The notes below the pieces were generated by a model that saw only the letters and a list, made by a program, of their open reading frames with translations, did no database searches and had not been told where the DNA came from. Positions 46,157 to 54,276 of a stretch of DNA of 64,000 nt are shown here, piece by piece. The number at the start of each line of letters is the position of its first letter. Position 1 is the stretch's first letter. The translations under genes were made by a program, and so were the position numbers. The stretch comes from Flagellimonas hadalis (lineage in GTDB: Bacteria > Bacteroidota > Bacteroidia > Flavobacteriales > Flavobacteriaceae). The stretch covers positions 214,902-278,901 of the forward strand of contig NZ_VNIK02000003.1 of NCBI RefSeq assembly GCF_007785775.2, given 5' to 3'.

Positions 46157-46636
46157 TTAAAACCCCGAATTGGGATCATTGCCTTGGTAGGTGGTGTAGT
46201 TCACTTTGAACAAATGGGCTTTTTGTAACTCCTTTTTGATATCGGAAACCACACCTACTTTGACGCTCTTGTCCACTTTCATGGAGACCGTCACAAAATT
46301 CCGAACAGCCTCAGGCTTTTTTGAAAGCTCTCCCAAAACATAGGGAACCACATCGTTTAAGTGCGCTATGCGATCATCCAATTGGATCTGTGCACTTGTT
46401 CCCAGCACCTTTTTCAGGTTTTTCTTGGGCGTGCCCACATAAATCTCAATAATTCTGTCCCTTTTATCCAGTTTATTGACCGCTGTGGCCTCGGGCAGCT
46501 CATTGTCCACCAAGAGTTCACTATTGTTTATCGTGGTCACCGTCATAAAAAAGAACAAGAGCATGAAGACGATATCGGGCAATGAGGCGGTCGAGATTGC
46601 AGGTTCCGCTCTTTGATGGTTTCTCCATGTGCTCAT
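46157..46636 (-). CDS. ExbD/TolR-family proton-channel protein, short type (second pair)
   Basis: 159 residues. One N-terminal membrane helix with the family's proton-carrying Asp (STASLPDIVFMLLFFFMTVT), then a periplasmic domain ending KVNYTTYQGNDPNSGF. With ExbB it converts the proton gradient into mechanical work for TonB-dependent outer-membrane transport. Very similar in layout to 47431-47913 (both read STASLPDIVFMLLFFFMTVT). It overlaps the preceding long ExbD by 4 bp, so translation is coupled. Confidence 0.9.
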   Translation of the reverse strand: MSTWRNHQRAEPAISTASLPDIVFMLLFFFMTVTTINNSELLVDNELPEATAVNKLDKRDRIIEIYVGTPKKNLKKVLGTSAQIQLDDRIAHLNDVVPYVLGELSKKPEAVRNFVTVSMKVDKSVKVGVVSDIKKELQKAHLFKVNYTTYQGNDPNSGF

Positions 46637-47265
46637 TGTGCCAGTTTTTGTGATTGAACGTTCAATTCAGCTTCGGTAATGTTCAGGGGAAACATTTCCC
46701 GTATGCGTTCTATGTTCGCCTTAAGAGTTGCCTTTTCAGTTTCTTTGGTCTCGGCTGCATAGAACTTCTCTTCCATTACCGTGAAATCCTGCCCAAAAAG
46801 ACGTTGCGCTTCCCTATTCCGCAGTTCTCGATAAGCCAAAGCCAATCGGTCTTGAACCTGAACATACGTACCATAGGAGGCATCCCGGTCGCTGCTAAGC
46901 GAAATAATGGCCTTTTGGGGGTTGTCGGAAGATTTGGGGTCTCGTGCTCCTTTGCAGTAATCGCAGCGCAGTTGGTTTTCGGTTGCCCCGCCATTGTCCA
47001 AAAAGGCAACGGCCAGCCGCTTTAGCTCATCAATCTTCAGAACACGGTCCTCAACAAACAACTCATCGTTTTTGTTGAGGCTTATCCTAAGCACATTACG
47101 TTCATTTACATTGATGTGGTTGATGACATCATCGGAGGGTAGTTTTCGGTCAAGGCCCACATCGGTTTGGATGGTTGTGGTGACCAAGAAAAAGATCAAT
47201 AACAAGAATGCAATGTCCGCCATGGAGCCTGCATGCACCTCTGGGTTTTCTCTGGTTCTTCCCAT
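46633..47265 (-). CDS. ExbD/TolR-family protein, long type with CxYCKG insert (second pair)
   Basis: 210 residues from the ATG at 47265 (MGRTRENPEVHAGSMADIAF); the frame is open nine codons further upstream. The membrane helix SMADIAFLLLIFFLVTT carries the conserved Asp. The periplasmic domain has an insert with CDYCKGARDPKSSDNPQKAI (Cys101/Cys104), shared with the ExbD at 47927-48532. It appears to be a duplicate of that gene. The unit is separated from the first pair by a strong terminator, so it has its own transcript. Confidence 0.9.
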   Translation of the reverse strand: MGRTRENPEVHAGSMADIAFLLLIFFLVTTTIQTDVGLDRKLPSDDVINHINVNERNVLRISLNKNDELFVEDRVLKIDELKRLAVAFLDNGGATENQLRCDYCKGARDPKSSDNPQKAIISLSSDRDASYGTYVQVQDRLALAYRELRNREAQRLFGQDFTVMEEKFYAAETKETEKATLKANIERIREMFPLNITEAELNVQSQKLAQ

Positions 47266-47375
47266 AATTAAAGAGTTTGATTGGATTAACAATTGGTGTT
47301 GATTCTCATTAGCAAAGAGTTACAACAACCGTTCCAAATAGATCCAGGGAAATCAAATGGGTGAAGAATGGGAAT

Positions 47376-47408
47376 AAAAAAACGCTCCAAATATAATTTG
47401 GAGCGTTT
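47376..47408 (-). terminator. Intrinsic terminator of the ExbB-ExbD operon
   Basis: A perfect 13-bp stem AAACGCTCCAAAT/ATTTGGAGCGTTT (47380-47392 and 47396-47408) with a 3-nt loop, followed on the minus strand by a T-run (47376-47382). Confidence 0.85.
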
Positions 47409-47430
47409 CCCACTAAATCTAAGCTATTGC

Positions 47431-47913
47431 CTACTGTAGATTGTTAAATGCATCTCCTTCATAGGTGGTATAATTCACCTTAAGGGCATTTACCTTTCTC
47501 AATTCTTGTTTGATATCGGTGATAAGACCCATATTGGCATTCTTATCAACTTTCAATGCAGTAGTCAATACGTTTTGAAGCTCTTGAGGTTTCTTTGCAC
47601 GCTCTGCCAATATATATGAACCTACTTCGTCCACATTGGCAAATTTATCGTTCAATTGGATTCTTGGCTCTGATCCGAAAACCTTTTGATATTCCTGTGT
47701 AGGCTTGCCTACAAAAATATAGATCACCCTATCCTTTTTTTCCAACTTTTTGATCTCGGTTGCATTCGGAAGGGTATTTTCAACCAATAGCGAACTGTCC
47801 TTCATTGTGGTCACCGTCATGAAAAAGAACAGCAACATGAATACGATATCTGGCAATGAAGCAGTTGATACCGCTGGCAGGTCACCTTCTTTCTTTTTTG
47901 CAAATTTTGCCAT
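47431..47913 (-). CDS. ExbD/TolR-family proton-channel protein, short type (first pair)
   Basis: 160 residues with the same membrane-helix motif (STASLPDIVFMLLFFFMTVT, Asp for protonation) as its counterpart at 46157-46636, and a periplasmic domain ending KVNYTTYEGDAFNNLQ. Follows the long ExbD by 13 bp and closes the ExbB operon at the terminator. Part of the energising complex of TonB-type transport. Confidence 0.9.
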   Translation of the reverse strand: MAKFAKKKEGDLPAVSTASLPDIVFMLLFFFMTVTTMKDSSLLVENTLPNATEIKKLEKKDRVIYIFVGKPTQEYQKVFGSEPRIQLNDKFANVDEVGSYILAERAKKPQELQNVLTTALKVDKNANMGLITDIKQELRKVNALKVNYTTYEGDAFNNLQ

Positions 47914-47926
47914 GTCAATCTAAGTT

Positions 47927-48532
47927 TTAGTTGGTTGATGTATCTGCCTCGGACAGCTTTTGCGGAAACATATCCTGGATCCGCTTCACTTTATCCTTGA
48001 GTTCGTCCCTAACACTGGAGGGCGTCTCCGGGTTCAAGTATTCCGACTCCATATCCGTAAAGTCCCTTTGATACAACCTTTGTGCCTCACGGTTACGCAA
48101 GTCGTTGTATGCACCTACCAATTCGTTCTGAACAGTGATATAGGTGCTGTATTTGGTCTCACGGTCATTCTTTAGTGAAATGATGGCCTTTGTTGGGTTG
48201 TCGGACGAAGCTGGATCTTTCTTTCCCTTGCAATAAGTACAAGATCCATCTGCATTGTTCTCTAGGAATCCGATGGCTGCTGTCCTCAGATTCTTAAGGT
48301 TCATCAGTTCGTCCTCGACCAAAAGTTGGCCATTTTTATTGATGTTCACCGTAAAGATGTTCTTCTGTCTGATTATGACGTCCTCTTCTGGCGGTTCAAT
48401 GGGCGGCAACATACGGTCCAGACCTGCATCCGTTTCTATGGTGGTGGTCACCAAGAAAAAGATAAGCAAGAGGAACGCGATATCCGCCATGGAACCGGCA
48501 TTTACTTCCGGTGCTCCTTTTCTTCTAGGCAT
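47927..48532 (-). CDS. ExbD/TolR-family protein, long type with CxYCKG insert (first pair)
   Basis: 201 residues: MPRRKGAPEVNAGSMADIAF, then the membrane helix LLLIFFLVTT, a periplasmic domain and the insert CTYCKGKKDPASSDNPTKAI (Cys98/Cys101). The two cysteines are spaced as a possible disulfide or metal/redox site. The C-terminal helical part (YNDLRNREAQRLYQRDFTDM) is shared with the second-pair protein. It begins 11 bp after the unknown membrane protein gene. Confidence 0.9.
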   Translation of the reverse strand: MPRRKGAPEVNAGSMADIAFLLLIFFLVTTTIETDAGLDRMLPPIEPPEEDVIIRQKNIFTVNINKNGQLLVEDELMNLKNLRTAAIGFLENNADGSCTYCKGKKDPASSDNPTKAIISLKNDRETKYSTYITVQNELVGAYNDLRNREAQRLYQRDFTDMESEYLNPETPSSVRDELKDKVKRIQDMFPQKLSEADTSTN

Positions 48533-48543
48533 AATTCAAACTT

Positions 48544-48981
48544 TTACTTTACAAACATTTTTTTCAAGCCTGGAAAAACCATCAGAACTACCGCTACAAC
48601 GGTAAGGATGAAGAATACATTCAATCCCATTCCAATGTTCTTTACAGTTCCCTCAGTGGTCTCGATACCTCTTTTGGCCATTTCCTCAACCACAGGTGCG
48701 TTGTTGGAAGAAAGTCCATAGGACACTAAAACGACAATGGCCAATCCACCAATGCCGAACAGGGCCTTCTTAAGGCTTCCAGGTGTGGAAAGCAATTTTG
48801 TCAATCCAAAAAACAGGGATGCCACCACCGCTATTGCAAGCAAGATGTACATGATGATGAACATAAAGTTCATCGCCCCGCTGCTTATTGCGTTCGGATC
48901 TTCTGCCGATGGTAATGAGAACCAAAGAACGGCTGCGATCAACCCGATTACAATGAGTGCTATTTTTATTAATTTATTCAT
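48544..48981 (-). CDS. Small membrane protein of the ExbB-ExbD operon, function unknown
   Basis: 145 residues with four predicted helices (IKIALIVIGLIAAVLWF; FMFIIMYILLAIAVVASLFF; ALFGIGGLAIVVLVSYGL; VFFILTVVAVVLMVFPGL). It lies between exbB and the first long ExbD with gaps of 26 and 11 bp, so it is transcribed with them. Its regular place in the operon suggests an accessory subunit of the proton channel, but no domain assignment is possible. Confidence 0.8.
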   Translation of the reverse strand: MNKLIKIALIVIGLIAAVLWFSLPSAEDPNAISSGAMNFMFIIMYILLAIAVVASLFFGLTKLLSTPGSLKKALFGIGGLAIVVLVSYGLSSNNAPVVEEMAKRGIETTEGTVKNIGMGLNVFFILTVVAVVLMVFPGLKKMFVK

Positions 48982-49007
48982 GATTCCCGATAGATTTTGA
49001 TTCGTAC

Positions 49008-49736
49008 TTATTTCTTGTGAGCAGCCAACATGTCAATCAAGGCGATGGAGGCGTCTTCCATGTCATTTACGATACTATCGATCTTTGCAATGATGTAGTT
49101 ATAGAAAATTTGAAGGATAATCGCAACGATCAAACCAAATACCGTTGTCAACAACGCCACCTGGATGTCACCAGCGATCAAAGAGGCACTCAAGTTACCT
49201 ACTGCAGCAATTTTCTGGAAGGCCTGGATCATACCGATTACCGTACCCATGAACCCAAGCATCGGGGCAATGGCGATGAACAGAGACAACCAAGAAACGT
49301 TTTTCTCCAACTGTCCCATCTGTACTCCTCCGTAGGCAACAACCGCTTTTTCAGCAGACTCCAATCCTTCGCTTGACCTATCCAATCCTTGGTAGAAAAT
49401 GGAAGCAACAGGTCCTTTGGTGTTTCTGCAAACTTCTTTTGCAGCCTCAACACCACCGGAAGCCAAAGCATCCTCTACTTTTTGTTTCAATTTGGCGGTA
49501 TTGGTAGTAGCCAAGTTCAAATAAATAATTCTTTCGATAGCAACTGCCAATCCCAATATCAAACAAAGAAGTACGATACCCATGAAGGCAGGACCTCCTT
49601 GGATGAACTGTTCTTTCAATACCTGGGTGAAACCTTTGCTGGCTTCAGCTTCTTCTTGCAACATTGCTGCAGATGCAGTTGTAGTTCCCATCACAAACAT
49701 TCCGGCAGCAGCCAGAGTAAAGGATATTTTTTTCAT
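49008..49736 (-). CDS. exbB: MotA/TolQ/ExbB-family proton channel
   Basis: 242 residues. An N-terminal signal-like segment (SFTLAAAGMFVMGTTTASA) and a helix (MGIVLLCLILGLAVAIERII) are followed by a cytoplasmic loop and two further helices. Family motifs are WLSLFIAIAPMLGFMGTVIGM and SLIAGDIQVALLTTVFGLIVAI. It forms the pentameric proton channel that works with ExbD to drive TonB-dependent transport. First gene of the operon at 47376-49736; the promoter was not identified with confidence. Confidence 0.93.
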   Translation of the reverse strand: MKKISFTLAAAGMFVMGTTTASAAMLQEEAEASKGFTQVLKEQFIQGGPAFMGIVLLCLILGLAVAIERIIYLNLATTNTAKLKQKVEDALASGGVEAAKEVCRNTKGPVASIFYQGLDRSSEGLESAEKAVVAYGGVQMGQLEKNVSWLSLFIAIAPMLGFMGTVIGMIQAFQKIAAVGNLSASLIAGDIQVALLTTVFGLIVAIILQIFYNYIIAKIDSIVNDMEDASIALIDMLAAHKK

Positions 49737-49815
49737 TTTACTTAAAACTTAAATTTAGTTAGTTAATAATGTTAAAGATATAAAAATTTTATAATTGAAA
49801 AACTAAAATACCTTG

Positions 49816-49903
49816 CAGAGAGGAAGGGATTCGAACCCTCGATACACTTTTGGTGTATACACACTTTCCAGGCGTGCGCCTTCGACCACTCGGCCACCTC
49901 TCT
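49816..49903 (-). tRNA. tRNA-Ser (GGA)
   Basis: An 88-nt class II tRNA on the minus strand. Acceptor stem AGAGAGG/CCTCTCT, D arm GGCCGAGTGGTCGAAGGC, anticodon loop CTGGAAA (anticodon GGA), a long variable arm (GTGTATACACC..AAGTGTAT) and T arm GGTTCGAATCC. Discriminator G; CCA not encoded. Confidence 0.95.
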
Positions 49904-49969
49904 ATTCCTTCATTTAGGCCGACCAATAAACGAAAAAATAATCAGTTATAGAAATTTGACGCGTTAATT

Positions 49970-51001
49970 TTACACCATTTCACCACGGAGCGGTGTCTCG
50001 AAAATTGTCTTGAACAACTTGTCGGGAACCCCTGTGCCCAAAAGGTACATGGCCTTTGTTATGGCCGCTTCCGTTGTAATGTCCTTTCCATTAATCAGTT
50101 GCATTTCCTTTAACCTTTCGCTGGTCTCATAGTGCCCCATGGAGACACTGCCTCCGGAGCACTGGGTAACGTTAATTATATGTAATCCTTTTTTAACAGC
50201 TCTTTTTAATTCTTCCAAAAACCAATCGTCCATTGGAGCATTTCCCGCACCATAGGTTTCCATGACCAAGGCTTTCAGGTCGGGAATGTTCAAGATGGCG
50301 TGAAGCGTATTTTGGTTCAATCCGGGAAATAATTTGAGTACGGCCACCCTATTGTCCATCTCTTTGTGGACGGTCAACATCTTGTTCTTGATCGGCCGTT
50401 TGATCAAATGGGTATGGTGCACCTTCAGATGGACTCCCGATTCCACCAAAGGTGGATGGTTGAGCGATGCAAAGGCCTCAAAATGCTCCGCATTGATCTT
50501 GGTGGTGCGGTTGCCCCGATAGAGTTTGTACTCAAAATAGAGCCCCACCTCCTGCACCACTGACCTTCCCTTTTCCTGAAGGGCAGCGATCTCTATGGAG
50601 GTGATCAGGTTTTCCTTTGCATCTGTCCGCAGGTCCCCGATGGGCAATTGAGATCCCGTGAAAATGACCGGTTTGTCCAGATGCTCCAGCATAAAACTGA
50701 GTGCCGATGCCGAATAGCTCATCGTATCGCTCCCATGCAGCACCACAAAACCATCGTTTTCCGCATAATGCTCCTCTATGATCGAGGCGATCTGCGCCCA
50801 ATAATCAGGGTTCATGTTGGAGGAATCGATAGGTTTTTCAAAGGAAACACCCTTTAGGGTGCAGTCCAATTGGTCCAATTCGGGAATGTTCTTGATGAGC
50901 TCGTCAAAATTGAAGGCTTTCAGCGCCCCGGTCTGGTAATCCTTCACCATTCCGATGGTGCCCCCGGTATAGATCAGCAGTATGTTGGTCTTCTTTTGCA
51001 T
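49970..51001 (-). CDS. ansA: Type I L-asparaginase
   Basis: 343 residues without a signal peptide, so cytoplasmic. First catalytic Thr in YTGGTIGMVKD; second catalytic region HGSDTMSYSASALSFML with Thr and Asp (the TDT-equivalent). NVTQCSGGSVSMG is the C-terminal family region. Hydrolyses L-asparagine to aspartate and ammonia. It follows tatD with 3 bp between them, so the two are co-transcribed. Confidence 0.93.
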   Translation of the reverse strand: MQKKTNILLIYTGGTIGMVKDYQTGALKAFNFDELIKNIPELDQLDCTLKGVSFEKPIDSSNMNPDYWAQIASIIEEHYAENDGFVVLHGSDTMSYSASALSFMLEHLDKPVIFTGSQLPIGDLRTDAKENLITSIEIAALQEKGRSVVQEVGLYFEYKLYRGNRTTKINAEHFEAFASLNHPPLVESGVHLKVHHTHLIKRPIKNKMLTVHKEMDNRVAVLKLFPGLNQNTLHAILNIPDLKALVMETYGAGNAPMDDWFLEELKRAVKKGLHIINVTQCSGGSVSMGHYETSERLKEMQLINGKDITTEAAITKAMYLLGTGVPDKLFKTIFETPLRGEMV

Positions 51002-51004
51002 AGG

Positions 51005-51772
51005 TCAGATGCCAAAAATGTCCTTGGAATTTGCTGTGGTAATCGCCGCGATCTCTTCCTCCGGCATGCCATATAACGAAGAAAGTTTCTCCAATACCTT
51101 TAATATATAAGAACTCTCGTTGCGCTTTCCTCGAAAGGGGGCCGGGGCCAAATAGGGCGAATCGGTCTCCAGTACAATATGTTTCAAATCGATTTGATCC
51201 AAAAACTGGTCAATCTTGCCATTTTTGAAGGTCGCCACTCCCCCAATACCCAATTTCATATTGTAAGATAAGGCTTTGTGCGCTTGCTCCAAGGTTCCTG
51301 TGAAACAATGGAAAATTCCGAAAAGATCATCACTTTTCTCCTGTTCCAAAATCTCAAAGATCTCGTCGAACGAATCCCGTCCATGGATCACGATGGGCAG
51401 TCGGTGCTTTTTGGCCAAGCGGATCTGGTACACAAAAGCTTCTTGTTGTTCTTTCAAAAAGGTCTTGTCCCAATATAGGTCGATGCCTATCTCCCCCACC
51501 GCATAGAACTTCCGTTTGGACAACCACTCTTCCACCAACGCCAGTTCTACCTTGTAATTCTCCTTGACATGGGTGGGGTGCAGTCCCATCATCAAAAAGA
51601 CATTCTCGGGATAGTTGGCTTCAAGGTCCAACATGGATTGGGTGTAGGTGGAATCGATGGCGGGGATAAAAAAACGCTTCACCCCGGCATCCAGGGCTCG
51701 TTGCATCATTTCACCACGGTCCTCCACAAATGCTTCGCTATATAAATGGGTATGGGTGTCGGTAATGGTCAT
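51005..51772 (-). CDS. tatD: TatD-family metal-dependent hydrolase/DNase
   Basis: 255 residues, TIM-barrel metallohydrolase: ITDTHTHLYSE (metal-binding HxH), MMGLHPTHV, AVGEIGIDLYW (Glu ligand), IHGRDSFDE, FHCFTGT and VLETDSPYLAP. All metal ligands are present. TatD proteins are 3'-5' exonucleases acting on single-stranded DNA and RNA or on D-aminoacyl substrates. Overlaps the end of the upstream lipoprotein gene by 4 bp. Confidence 0.93.
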   Translation of the reverse strand: MTITDTHTHLYSEAFVEDRGEMMQRALDAGVKRFFIPAIDSTYTQSMLDLEANYPENVFLMMGLHPTHVKENYKVELALVEEWLSKRKFYAVGEIGIDLYWDKTFLKEQQEAFVYQIRLAKKHRLPIVIHGRDSFDEIFEILEQEKSDDLFGIFHCFTGTLEQAHKALSYNMKLGIGGVATFKNGKIDQFLDQIDLKHIVLETDSPYLAPAPFRGKRNESSYILKVLEKLSSLYGMPEEEIAAITTANSKDIFGI

Positions 51773-52380
51773 TGTTCAATCTCTTGTCGGACAGGTATCG
51801 AGTCTGTCCTATTTCTATAAAATGCCATGGCTTTTTGGTAATTCATCGCTCCCTGTTTGGTCTGATCGTGAATGAAACCATTTAAATCTGGATAATGGAC
51901 TTCAATCCACGACACCAGATCTTCCCGTTTGGCTCCCCACAAAGAATCATTGAAATCAACGTACTCCACAATATCAATACTATGGATTTTACCTTCTTTT
52001 ATGTTCATGATTTCGCTGGAAATAAAAGGACCCTCATGCAAAAAACGGATGCGTTCACATTCTTTTGAAATAGTCAAATGAAGATTTTCGCCCTTCTCCT
52101 TAATATCTAAAATCTCATATCTAGGGTTAAAAACAGAATCCCATTGGAACAATGAATGGTAACTTTCCTTGTCAAAGGTTCGTATGTATTCCATTTCGTT
52201 GAACCGAACACTATCTTGGAACAGTCCAACCAATTGCTCAAAATCTGATGCATTCAATGCTTTGATATAATTTTCAGCAATCGCCCTTTTATCCAATTTC
52301 TTTGGAGCATCCCCACAGGACACCAACATGGCAATAATTAAAAATGGAGCTACTACCTTCTTTAAGTTGAAATCAATCAT
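51769..52380 (-). CDS. Lipoprotein of unknown function, SnoaL/NTF2-like
   Basis: 203 residues with a lipoprotein signal (FLIIAMLVSCG, Cys at about 22). The mature N-terminal part (ENYIKALNASDFEQLVGLFQDSV) is the opening of an NTF2/SnoaL-like cone fold; residues 120-203 are unassigned. More A/T-rich than tatD. The 4-bp overlap with tatD indicates one operon, lipoprotein-tatD-ansA, though the functional tie is not obvious. Confidence 0.75.
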   Translation of the reverse strand: MIDFNLKKVVAPFLIIAMLVSCGDAPKKLDKRAIAENYIKALNASDFEQLVGLFQDSVRFNEMEYIRTFDKESYHSLFQWDSVFNPRYEILDIKEKGENLHLTISKECERIRFLHEGPFISSEIMNIKEGKIHSIDIVEYVDFNDSLWGAKREDLVSWIEVHYPDLNGFIHDQTKQGAMNYQKAMAFYRNRTDSIPVRQEIEQ

Positions 52381-52432
52381 AACACAAAAATAGGTTTATC
52401 TTAGTCGTCCCAAAACATTGTTCCCAATAATA

Positions 52433-52461
52433 CACCCCTAAAGTCCCCTCAAGGGGACAGT
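52433..52461. repeat. 29-bp inverted repeat, left copy
   Basis: Begins CACCCCTAAAG and contains the palindrome GTCCCCTCAAGGGGAC. Identical as a reverse complement to 52978-53006. Ends 6 bp before the ATG of the retropepsin-like gene. Confidence 0.9.
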
Positions 52462-52467
52462 TTACTT

Positions 52468-52908
52468 ATGGCATCACTCAAAAAATTTCTCACATCCAAA
52501 AGCTATATCCGCATACCACTGGTATTCACGGAGACCAACCATTTTGAAATCATCGCTAAGATCAATGGCATTTCGGGCAAATTCATTTTGGACACCGGAG
52601 CTTCGAACACCTGTGTGGGGATGGATAAAATCGATTTTTTCCGGATGGCCTCCGAAGCTACCGATATCAAGGCGGCCGGAGCAGGTGCCACTGAAATGGA
52701 AACCCTCATTTCCTCGAAAAACAAGATCCAGATCGGGGACTGGAAGAAAGGGAAACTGAAAATCGTGCTCTTCGACCTTGTGCACGTGAACCAAGCGCTG
52801 GTCTCGCACAAGGCCCTTCCTGTGGATGGCATCATCGGGGCCGATGTACTGAAAAAGGGAAAGGCCGTCATCGACTACAATAAAAAATGCCTCTACTTAA
52901 AAAAGTAA
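52468..52908 (+). CDS. Retropepsin-like aspartic protease (clan AA)
   Basis: 146 residues. The catalytic motif FILDTGASNTCV (Asp42-Thr43-Gly44) and the later hydrophobic pair GIIGADVLKKGKAVIDY (flap/second Gly-rich motif) define a single-lobe retropepsin-type domain, which must dimerise to be active. No signal peptide. Retropepsin-like proteins in bacteria are processing proteases of unknown partners. The gene is enclosed by a perfect 29-bp inverted repeat and stands alone between convergent or diverging neighbours on the minus strand. Confidence 0.85.
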   Translation: MASLKKFLTSKSYIRIPLVFTETNHFEIIAKINGISGKFILDTGASNTCVGMDKIDFFRMASEATDIKAAGAGATEMETLISSKNKIQIGDWKKGKLKIVLFDLVHVNQALVSHKALPVDGIIGADVLKKGKAVIDYNKKCLYLKK

Positions 52909-52977
52909 AGACATTTAATTTTACATCCCCCGCACTCCCTTCAAAGGGGGAATTATACTCCATTTTTTTCAGATTGG

Positions 52978-53006
52978 ACTGTCCCCTTGAGGGGACTTTA
53001 GGGGTG
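52978..53006. repeat. 29-bp inverted repeat, right copy
   Basis: Reverse complement of 52433-52461 over all 29 bases, ending in CTTTAGGGGTG. The 516 bp between the copies contain the retropepsin-like gene and a degenerate palindrome with CCCTTCAAAGGGGG at about 52937-52950. Confidence 0.9.
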
Positions 53007-53035
53007 ATTTTATATAAAAAAAACCAGTCCTACTA

Positions 53036-54253
53036 TTATAGTTCCAACGCTTTTTTCACGTTTCCATCCATCAACAATTCCTCTGGACTTTCCAAAGCTT
53101 CCTTCACGGCCACTAAGAACCCAACAGATTCCTTACCATCGATAATCCGGTGGTCATATGAAAGGGCCACGTACATGATGGGCGCTATGGCAATGGCTCC
53201 ATCCCTTACAATGGGGCGTTCCACAATGTTGTGCATGCCCAAAATACCACTTTGGGGTGGGTTGATGATCGGTGTGCTCAACATGGAACCAAAGACACCT
53301 CCATTGGAAATGGTAAAGGTGCCACCTGTCATTTCATCCACGGTGATCTGTCCGTCCCTGGCACGAAGTGCCAATCGTTTTACCTCGGCCTCAACACCTC
53401 TAAACGTAAGGTTTTCCGCGTTTCGGATCACGGGCACCATCAAGCCTTTGGGGCCTGATACGGCAATACTGATATCGCAGAAATCATACGAGATCATTTC
53501 CTTGCCATCGATCATGGAATTTACGGCAGGGTACATCTGCAATGCCCTGATCACCGCTTTGGTGAAGAAGGACATAAATCCCAGCCCTACACCGTGTTTG
53601 TCCTTGAATTCTTCTTTGTATTGATCGCGCAATTTAAAAATAGCCGACATATCCACCTCGTTGAACGTGGTGAGCATGGCGGTCTCATTCTTGGCGGCCA
53701 CCAAACGTTCGGCCACTTTTCTGCGGAGCATGGACAATTTGGAACGGGTCTCACCACGGTTACCACCAGTTGGCGTTCCCATGGAAGGCACCGCTTTTGC
53801 AGCATCCTCCTTGGTGATACGTCCATCCCTTCCAGATCCGGAAACGGATGAAGGTTCTATGCCTTTTTCATCCAATATCTTTTTGGCGGCCGGAGAGGGT
53901 GTGCCAGAAGCATACGTCTCTTTTTTAGGCTCGGCCTTTTTGGGTTCCTCTTTGGGCTCTTCCTTTTTGGGCTCCTCTTTTTTCTCGGCCTTTGGCGCAT
54001 CGCCCTCTGGTTTCTTGGCACTGGTGTCGATCAGACATACCACTTCGCCAACGGCCACGGCGTCGCCTACCTCTGCCTTAAGGGTGATGATCCCGCTTTC
54101 CTCTGCGGGAAGCTCCAATGTTGCCTTGTCCGAGTCCACCTCGGCTATGGCCTGATCCTTCTCCACATAGTCACCATCGGCAACCAACCATTCGGCGATT
54201 TCGACCTCTGTAATGGATTCCCCAGGTGAGGGAACTTTCATTTCTAAAACCAT
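53036..54253 (-). CDS. odhB: 2-oxoglutarate dehydrogenase E2 (dihydrolipoyl succinyltransferase)
   Basis: 405 residues. The lipoyl domain (1-80) carries the lipoylated Lys in EVDSDKATLELP. A Lys/Glu/Pro-rich linker (about 85-125, PKAEKKEEPKKEEPKEEPKK) leads to the E1/E3-binding domain (about 128-165; SPAAKKILDEKGIEPSSV). The catalytic domain follows, with active-site His and Asp in SYDHRIIDGKES. It transfers the succinyl group to CoA in the TCA cycle. It follows odhA by 23 bp. E3 (lpd) is not in the window. Confidence 0.96.
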   Translation of the reverse strand: MVLEMKVPSPGESITEVEIAEWLVADGDYVEKDQAIAEVDSDKATLELPAEESGIITLKAEVGDAVAVGEVVCLIDTSAKKPEGDAPKAEKKEEPKKEEPKEEPKKAEPKKETYASGTPSPAAKKILDEKGIEPSSVSGSGRDGRITKEDAAKAVPSMGTPTGGNRGETRSKLSMLRRKVAERLVAAKNETAMLTTFNEVDMSAIFKLRDQYKEEFKDKHGVGLGFMSFFTKAVIRALQMYPAVNSMIDGKEMISYDFCDISIAVSGPKGLMVPVIRNAENLTFRGVEAEVKRLALRARDGQITVDEMTGGTFTISNGGVFGSMLSTPIINPPQSGILGMHNIVERPIVRDGAIAIAPIMYVALSYDHRIIDGKESVGFLVAVKEALESPEELLMDGNVKKALEL

Positions 54254-54276
54254 TCCTATTGTAGTTTATACTTGTT

